Shown piece after piece: positions 41,494-46,070 of a stretch of DNA of 46,070 nucleotides (the stretch's first letter is position 1; every line of letters begins with the position of its first letter). Location: positions 1 to 46,070 of the forward strand of contig JAEWGL010000260.1 of NCBI GenBank assembly GCA_023388335.1. The letters are read 5' to 3'. Under the pieces are notes generated by a model. The model made no database searches, had not been told where the DNA came from, and saw nothing but the letters and a program-made list of their open reading frames with translations. The translations under genes and the position numbers were made by a program. This DNA is from Pseudomonadota bacterium. Lineage in GTDB: Bacteria; Pseudomonadota; Gammaproteobacteria; Pseudomonadales; Pseudomonadaceae.

Positions 41494-41528
41494 GCATACG
41501 TCCGGTCATTTCCGGAAGGTCCGTATGC
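41494..41528 (+). promoter_or_regulatory. Hairpin enclosing the RND adaptor ribosome-binding site and start codon
   Basis: GCATACG (41494-41500) pairs with CGTATGC (41522-41528), and an inner CCGG/CCGG pair (41502-41505 and 41512-41515) extends the stem with one bulge. The ATG (41525-41527) is in the outer stem and GGAAGG (41514-41519) lies partly in the inner one. The structure could mask translation initiation. The pairing is seen directly; a regulatory role is inference. Confidence 0.45.
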
Positions 41529-42700
41529 CTATCTCAATTCCCTTTCGCCTGCGCTCCCTGGCGCTTCTGGTACTCCTGATCCTCGGCCTTGCCGGCTGCG
41601 ACGAGGCGGCGGCCCCGGATGCACCACCGCCAGCGACCCAGGTCCGGGTCGAAACCGTACGCATGCAGCCGCTGGCCATCAGCACCGAGCTCAGCGGCCG
41701 GATCCTTGCACCACGTACCGCCGAAGTCCGCGCCCGGGTGGCTGGGGTGGTGCTCAAGCGGGTGTATCAGGAGGGCAGCGATGTGAACCAGGGCGATGTG
41801 CTGTTTCTGATCGATCCGGCGCCGTTCAAGGCCGATCACGACAGCGCTCGCGCCGCACTGGCCAAGGCCGAGGTCACGCGTTTCCAGGCCCGCCTGCAGG
41901 ATGAGCGCTATCGCGAACTGATCGCGATCAACGCCGTCAGCCGCCAGGAGCACGACAACGCCCGTGCCGCGTTCCTCCAGGCCGATGCCGAGGTCGCCGC
42001 CGCCAAGGCCGCACTGGAGCGGGCCCGGCTGAACCTGGGCTACGCCACCGTGACCGCGCCGATCACCGGCCGCATCGGCCGGGCCCTGGTCACCGAGGGG
42101 GCGCTGGTCGGGCAGAACGAGAGCACGCCGCTGGCGATCATCCAGCAGCTCGACCCGATCCACGCCGACGTCACCCAGTCGACCCGCGAACTCAATGCCC
42201 TGCGCCGTGCCCTGCGTGCCGGTGAGCTGCAGGAGGTTGGCCGCGACCAGGCCAGGGCCACTCTGATCCAGGACGACGGCACGCCTTACCCGCTGCCGGG
42301 CAAGCTGCTGTTCTCCGATATCAGCGTCGATCCGAGCACCGGGCAGATTACCCTGCGCAGCGAGTTCGCCAACCCTGACCTTGACCTGCTGCCGGGCAGT
42401 TTTATCCGCGTGCGCCTGGAACAGGCGGTGCAGCCGCAGGGCATCAGCGTGCCCCAGCGCGCCATACTGCGCGACAGTGCGGGGGTGCCGAAGGTGCTGC
42501 TGGTCGATGATCGGCAACAGGTCAGCGAACGGCAGGTGGCGCTGGGCAGTGCCCAGGGCGAGCGCTGGATCGTCTACGAGGGCCTGGTCCCAGGCGAGCG
42601 GGTGGTGATCGAGGGCCTGCAGCATGTCAAGGCAGGCGACCAGGTCCGGGTCGAGCCTGTCGACCAAAACAATCCCATCGTCAAGCACACCGGCCAGTGA
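41525..42700 (+). CDS. RND efflux periplasmic adaptor lipoprotein (MexA/AcrA family)
   Basis: A 391-residue membrane-fusion protein with a lipoprotein signal ending LAGC (Cys25). The lipoyl halves are VRARVAGVVLKRVYQEGSDV and ATVTAPITGRIGRALV, separated by an alpha-helical hairpin (about residues 105-170). Beta-barrel and membrane-proximal domains follow (LLFSDISVDPSTGQITLRSEF, LPGSFIRVRLEQAV). It links the RND pump to an outer-membrane channel. GGAAGG five bases before the ATG supports the start. It is followed after 11 bases by the permease; no channel gene is in the window, so an unlinked OprM-like protein is implied. It diverges from the two-component pair. Confidence 0.93.
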   Translation: MPISIPFRLRSLALLVLLILGLAGCDEAAAPDAPPPATQVRVETVRMQPLAISTELSGRILAPRTAEVRARVAGVVLKRVYQEGSDVNQGDVLFLIDPAPFKADHDSARAALAKAEVTRFQARLQDERYRELIAINAVSRQEHDNARAAFLQADAEVAAAKAALERARLNLGYATVTAPITGRIGRALVTEGALVGQNESTPLAIIQQLDPIHADVTQSTRELNALRRALRAGELQEVGRDQARATLIQDDGTPYPLPGKLLFSDISVDPSTGQITLRSEFANPDLDLLPGSFIRVRLEQAVQPQGISVPQRAILRDSAGVPKVLLVDDRQQVSERQVALGSAQGERWIVYEGLVPGERVVIEGLQHVKAGDQVRVEPVDQNNPIVKHTGQ

Positions 42701-42711
42701 GGGCCTGAGTC

Positions 42712-45700
42712 ATGCCGCAGTTTTTCATAGAGCGCCCAGTGTTCGCCTGGGTGGTCGCCCTGTTCATCCTGCTTGGCGGCGCCCTGGCCATCCCGCAGTT
42801 GCCGGTGGCCCAATATCCCAACGTGGCACCGCCGCAGGTCGAAATCTATGCGGTTTATCCCGGCGCCTCGGCGGCGATCATGGACGAGAGCGTGATCAGC
42901 CTGATCGAGCAAGAGCTCAACGGTGCCGACAACCTGCTGTATTTCGAGTCGCAGAGCAGCCTGGGCAGCGCCACCATTACCGCCACCTTCGAGCCGGGCA
43001 CCCACCCAGACCTGGCCCAGGTCGATGTGCAGAACCGCCTGAAGGTGGTCGAATCGCGCCTGCCGCGCCCGGTCACCCAGCAGGGCCTGCAGGTGACGAA
43101 GGTATCCACCGGCTTTCTCTTGCTGGTGACCCTCACCGCCGAGGACGACAGCCTCGACGAGACGGCCCTGAGCGATTTCCTGGCGCGCAACGTGATGAAC
43201 CATATCCGCCGTCTGAAGGGCGTCGGCAAGGCCCAGCTGTATGGCTCGGAACGGGCCATGCGCATCTGGATCGATCCGCAGAAGCTGACCGGGTTCAACC
43301 TCACGCCCAACGATGTCGCCGAAGCCATCGCCGCGCAGAACGCCCAGATCACGCCAGGCAGTATCGGTGATCTACCCGGCAAGCCGACCCAGGAGATTAC
43401 CGCCAACGTGGTGGTCAAGGGCCAACTGAGCACCCCGCTGGAATTCGCCGACATCGTCCTGCGTGCCAACCCGGACGGCTCCAGCGTGACCCTCGGCGAC
43501 GTCGCACGGGTGCAGATCGGCAGCCAGGAGTACCAGTACGGCACTCGCCTCAACGGCAAGCCCTCGAGTGCCTTCAGCGTCCAACTGGCGCCGGGCGCCA
43601 ACGCCATGGAGACCGCCGCCCTGGTCAAGGACAAGCTCGATGAGCTGTCGAGTCACTTCCCCGCCGGTGCCCGTTACGACATCCCTTACGACACCTCGCC
43701 CTTCGTCAAGGTCTCGATCCAGCAGGTGCTCAATACCCTGCTCGAAGCCATGCTGCTGGTCTTCGCGGTGATGTTCCTGTTCCTGCAGAACGTGCGCTAC
43801 ACGCTGATCCCCACCCTGGTGGTGCCGGTGGCACTGATGGGGACGTTCGCGGTGATGCAGGCGATGGGCTTTTCGGTCAACGTGCTGACCTTGTTCGGCA
43901 TGGTCCTGGCGATCGGCATCCTGGTCGACGATGCCATCGTGGTGGTGGAGAACGTCGAGCGGATCATGTCCGAGGAAGGCCTGTCGCCCAAGGAGGCCAC
44001 GCGCAAGGCCATGGTCCAGATCAGCAGCGCCATCGTCGGCATCACGCTGGTGCTGGTGACCGTATTCCTGCCCATGGCCTTCATGAAGGGCTCGGTGGGC
44101 GTCATCTACCAGCAGTTCTCACTGTCGATGGCAGTGTCGATCCTGTTCTCGGCCTTCCTCGCCTTGAGCCTGACCCCGGCCTTGTGCGCGACCCTGCTCA
44201 AGCCAGTCACCAAAGGCGAGCACCAGCAACGGGGCGGCTTCTTCGGCTGGTTCAATCGGCGTTTCGAGCGCATGAGCAATGGCTACCAGCGCTGGGTGGT
44301 CCACGCGCTCACGCGCAGCGGCCGTTATCTACTGGTCTACGCCGTACTGGTGGCGGTGCTCGGCTATGGTCTCAGCCAGTTGCCCTTCTCCTTCCTGCCC
44401 ACTGAAGACCAAGGCTACACCATCACCGACATCCAGCTGCCGCCCGGTGCCAGCCGCGTGCGCACCGAGCAAGTGGCGGCGCAGATCGAGGAACACAATG
44501 CCCAGGAGCCAGGGGAGGGCAACACCACCATGATCCTTGGCTTCAGTTTCTCCGGCAGCGGGCAGAACGCCGCGCTCGCTTTCACCACGCTCAAGGACTG
44601 GTCCGCGCGTGGCGCCGACGACAGTGCCCAGGCGATCGCCGAGCGCGCCAACCAGGCCTTCTCTCAGCTCAAGGATGCGGTGGCCTACTCGGTGCTGCCG
44701 CCGCCAGTGGATGGCCTGGGAACCTCGACCGGTTTCGAGTTCCGCCTGCAGGACCGCGCCGGCATGGGCCATGCGGCGCTAATGGCCGCCCGTGACGCCT
44801 TGCTGGCCAACGCCGGCAAGAGCGCGATGCTGGTCAATGTGCGTGAGGCTTCGCTGGCCGAGAGCCCGCAGGTGCAACTGGAGATCGACCGGCGCCAGGC
44901 CAACGCCCTGGGCGTGTCCTTTGCCGACATCGGCGCTGTGCTCGACACAGCCGTGGGGTCCAACTACGTCAACGACTTTCCCAACCAGGGGCGCATGCAG
45001 CGCGTGGTGGTGCAGGCCGAGGGCGACCAGCGCAGCCAGGTCGAGGACCTGTTGAAGATCCACGTGCGCAACAGTAGCGGCAAGATGGTGCCCTTGGGCG
45101 CCTTCGTCCAGGCCAGGTGGGTCAGCGGCCCGGTGCAACTGACCCGCTACAATGGATATCCCGCCGTGTCCATTTCCGGGGAACCGGCGGCCGGCTACAG
45201 CTCGGGCGAGGCCATGGCTGAAATCCAGCGCCTGGTCGACCAGCTGCCGGCCGGCGCCGGCCTGGAATGGACCGGCCTGTCGCTGCAGGAACGCCTGTCC
45301 GGCAGCCAGGCACCGATCCTCATGGCCCTGTCGCTGCTGGTGGTGTTCCTGTGCCTGGCGGCGCTGTACGAGAGCTGGTCTATCCCCACCGCCGTGCTGC
45401 TGGTGGTGCCGCTGGGCGTGCTCGGGGCGGTGCTGGCCGTGACCCTGCGTGGGATGCCCAACGACGTGTTCTTCAAGGTCGGCCTGATCACCCTGATCGG
45501 CCTGTCGGCGAAGAACGCGATCCTCATCATCGAGTTCGCCAAGCACCTGGTGGACGAGGGCCACGATCTGGTCGATGCCGCCATCCAGGCCGCACGCCTG
45601 CGGCTGCGGCCGATCGTCATGACCTCGCTGACGTTCATCCTTGGCGTGGTGCCCCTGGCCATCGCCAGCGGCGCCAGCTCGGCCAGCCAGCAAGCGATCG

Positions 45701-45840
45701 GTACCGGGGTGATCGGCGGCATGCTCAGCGCCACCCTCGCGGTGGTGTTCGTGCCGGTGTTCTTTGTGCTGGTGATGCGCCTGGCGGGGCGGGGCGCGGC
45801 CAAGGCCACCGAACCTCAGGCCACCTTGCGCGAAGGCTGA
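42712..45840 (+). CDS. RND multidrug efflux permease (HAE1 family, AcrB/MexB-like)
   Basis: A 1042-residue inner-membrane transporter of normal AcrB length. It starts MPQFFIERPVFAWVVALFIL, typical of the HAE1 group. The proton-relay residues are Asp406-Asp407 in GILVDDAIVVVENVERIM (helix 4) and Lys934 in GLSAKNAILIIEFAKHL (helix 10). Two large periplasmic loops provide the porter and docking domains, and the duplicated six-helix halves are visible. It should pump hydrophobic or amphipathic compounds from periplasm to outside in a complex with the preceding adaptor. Its substrates cannot be read. A strong terminator follows at 45867. Confidence 0.95.
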   Translation: MPQFFIERPVFAWVVALFILLGGALAIPQLPVAQYPNVAPPQVEIYAVYPGASAAIMDESVISLIEQELNGADNLLYFESQSSLGSATITATFEPGTHPDLAQVDVQNRLKVVESRLPRPVTQQGLQVTKVSTGFLLLVTLTAEDDSLDETALSDFLARNVMNHIRRLKGVGKAQLYGSERAMRIWIDPQKLTGFNLTPNDVAEAIAAQNAQITPGSIGDLPGKPTQEITANVVVKGQLSTPLEFADIVLRANPDGSSVTLGDVARVQIGSQEYQYGTRLNGKPSSAFSVQLAPGANAMETAALVKDKLDELSSHFPAGARYDIPYDTSPFVKVSIQQVLNTLLEAMLLVFAVMFLFLQNVRYTLIPTLVVPVALMGTFAVMQAMGFSVNVLTLFGMVLAIGILVDDAIVVVENVERIMSEEGLSPKEATRKAMVQISSAIVGITLVLVTVFLPMAFMKGSVGVIYQQFSLSMAVSILFSAFLALSLTPALCATLLKPVTKGEHQQRGGFFGWFNRRFERMSNGYQRWVVHALTRSGRYLLVYAVLVAVLGYGLSQLPFSFLPTEDQGYTITDIQLPPGASRVRTEQVAAQIEEHNAQEPGEGNTTMILGFSFSGSGQNAALAFTTLKDWSARGADDSAQAIAERANQAFSQLKDAVAYSVLPPPVDGLGTSTGFEFRLQDRAGMGHAALMAARDALLANAGKSAMLVNVREASLAESPQVQLEIDRRQANALGVSFADIGAVLDTAVGSNYVNDFPNQGRMQRVVVQAEGDQRSQVEDLLKIHVRNSSGKMVPLGAFVQARWVSGPVQLTRYNGYPAVSISGEPAAGYSSGEAMAEIQRLVDQLPAGAGLEWTGLSLQERLSGSQAPILMALSLLVVFLCLAALYESWSIPTAVLLVVPLGVLGAVLAVTLRGMPNDVFFKVGLITLIGLSAKNAILIIEFAKHLVDEGHDLVDAAIQAARLRLRPIVMTSLTFILGVVPLAIASGASSASQQAIGTGVIGGMLSATLAVVFVPVFFVLVMRLAGRGAAKATEPQATLREG

Positions 45841-45866
45841 CTGGACAAGCGCCCGTCGACATGGGA

Positions 45867-45899
45867 GGGTTCCTGGCCTTAGCGCCAGGAACCCTTTTT
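45867..45899 (+). terminator. Rho-independent terminator of the RND operon
   Basis: GGGTTCCTGGC (45867-45877) and GCCAGGAACCC (45884-45894) form a perfect 11-bp stem with a 6-base loop, followed by TTTTT (45895-45899). It ends the adaptor-permease transcript. The next gene's ATG comes two bases later, and its likely AGGA ribosome-binding site is inside the right arm. Confidence 0.93.
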
Positions 45900-45900
45900 C

Positions 45901-46070
45901 ATGCCCGCCCCTCTCCCTCCCTGCTCCATCCTCATTCTCGCTGGCGGCCGAGGCCAGCGCATGGGCGGCCGTGACAAGGGCCTGGTCCAGTGGCAAGGCC
46001 GGCCGCTGGTTGAGCATGTGCATGCGGTGGTACGGCCGCTGACCGACGACCTGATCATCTCCTGCAACCG
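45901..46070 (+). CDS. mobA: Molybdenum cofactor guanylyltransferase, N-terminal part
   Basis: The first 56 codons are visible before the window ends. ILILAGGRGQRMGGRDKGL is the nucleotide-binding signature of MobA, which attaches GMP to molybdopterin to make the bis-MGD or MGD cofactor. The following LVQWQGRPLVEHV fits the family too. ATG 45901 gives a normal N-terminal length (PPCSILILAGG), and no later ATG would keep the motif. AGGA at 45887-45890 is ten bases upstream but lies in the terminator stem. No promoter was recognised immediately upstream. Confidence 0.93.
   Translation, partial: MPAPLPPCSILILAGGRGQRMGGRDKGLVQWQGRPLVEHVHAVVRPLTDDLIISCN

Noticed and set aside
1..46070. CRISPR arrays, tRNA genes, insertion sequences, prophage or attachment sites
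   Set aside because: No regularly spaced repeats, cloverleaf, transposase or integrase motifs were seen on either strand.

Overview
The window reads as chromosomal DNA of a fluorescent Pseudomonas, most likely of the P. putida group. The basis is high-GC coding sequence throughout, REP elements of the P. putida type with a GCGGGCAAGCCCGC-like core (around 3150-3180), and a typical pseudomonad gene set: polyamine catabolism, sdaA with a divergent LysR regulator, a biosynthetic ilvA, an RND efflux pair and mobA. The species call is inference. No tRNA, rRNA, CRISPR array, integrase, transposase or prophage gene was seen.

Layout. (1) 1-2855: the end of a gamma-glutamylpolyamine synthetase, a PotF/SpuD-like polyamine-binding protein and a PuuB-like oxidase, followed by a REP-rich gap. 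(2) 3285-10488: a membrane O-acyltransferase with an SGNH domain, a DUF3313-type lipoprotein, sdaA with its divergent LysR gene, and a membrane phosphoethanolamine-transferase-like enzyme. (3) 10856-28745: one 18-kb, 16-gene exopolysaccharide operon, nearly all genes overlapping or abutting. It makes UDP-glucuronate and UDP-galacturonate (Ugd and epimerase), starts the lipid-linked repeat (PglC/WcaJ-type transferase), adds sugars (three glycosyltransferases), flips and polymerises (Wzx, Wzy), controls length and exports (GumC/Wzz-like and Wza/GumB-like), and edits the product (two unrelated deacetylases, two GNAT-fold acyltransferases, one secreted glycosidase-like protein). (4) 28808-33594: two small Pseudomonas-specific genes facing away from a 1265-residue dermonecrotic-toxin/LRR protein that lacks the usual ubiquitin-ligase domain. 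It abuts a shredded EAL-domain fragment. (5) 33899-37449: a GapN-like dehydrogenase, a VOC-family protein and an unrecognised conserved-looking gene behind a long hairpin. (6) 37591-41367, minus strand: an OmpR-type response regulator with an internal receiver deletion, its histidine kinase, and ilvA behind a complete leader-peptide attenuator. (7) 41525-46070: an RND adaptor/permease pair, a strong terminator and the start of mobA.

The most notable observations are these. An Ile-codon-rich leader peptide with mutually exclusive pause, antiterminator and terminator stems lies upstream of ilvA (39216-39331). A 13-residue in-frame gap sits in the response-regulator receiver domain. The operon's kinase-like protein has lost its P-loop lysine. 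A secreted protein of unknown fold with glycosidase-like Glu motifs lies inside the polysaccharide operon. An EAL-domain scar sits beside the toxin gene. All functional calls come from reading motifs by eye; no database search was run.
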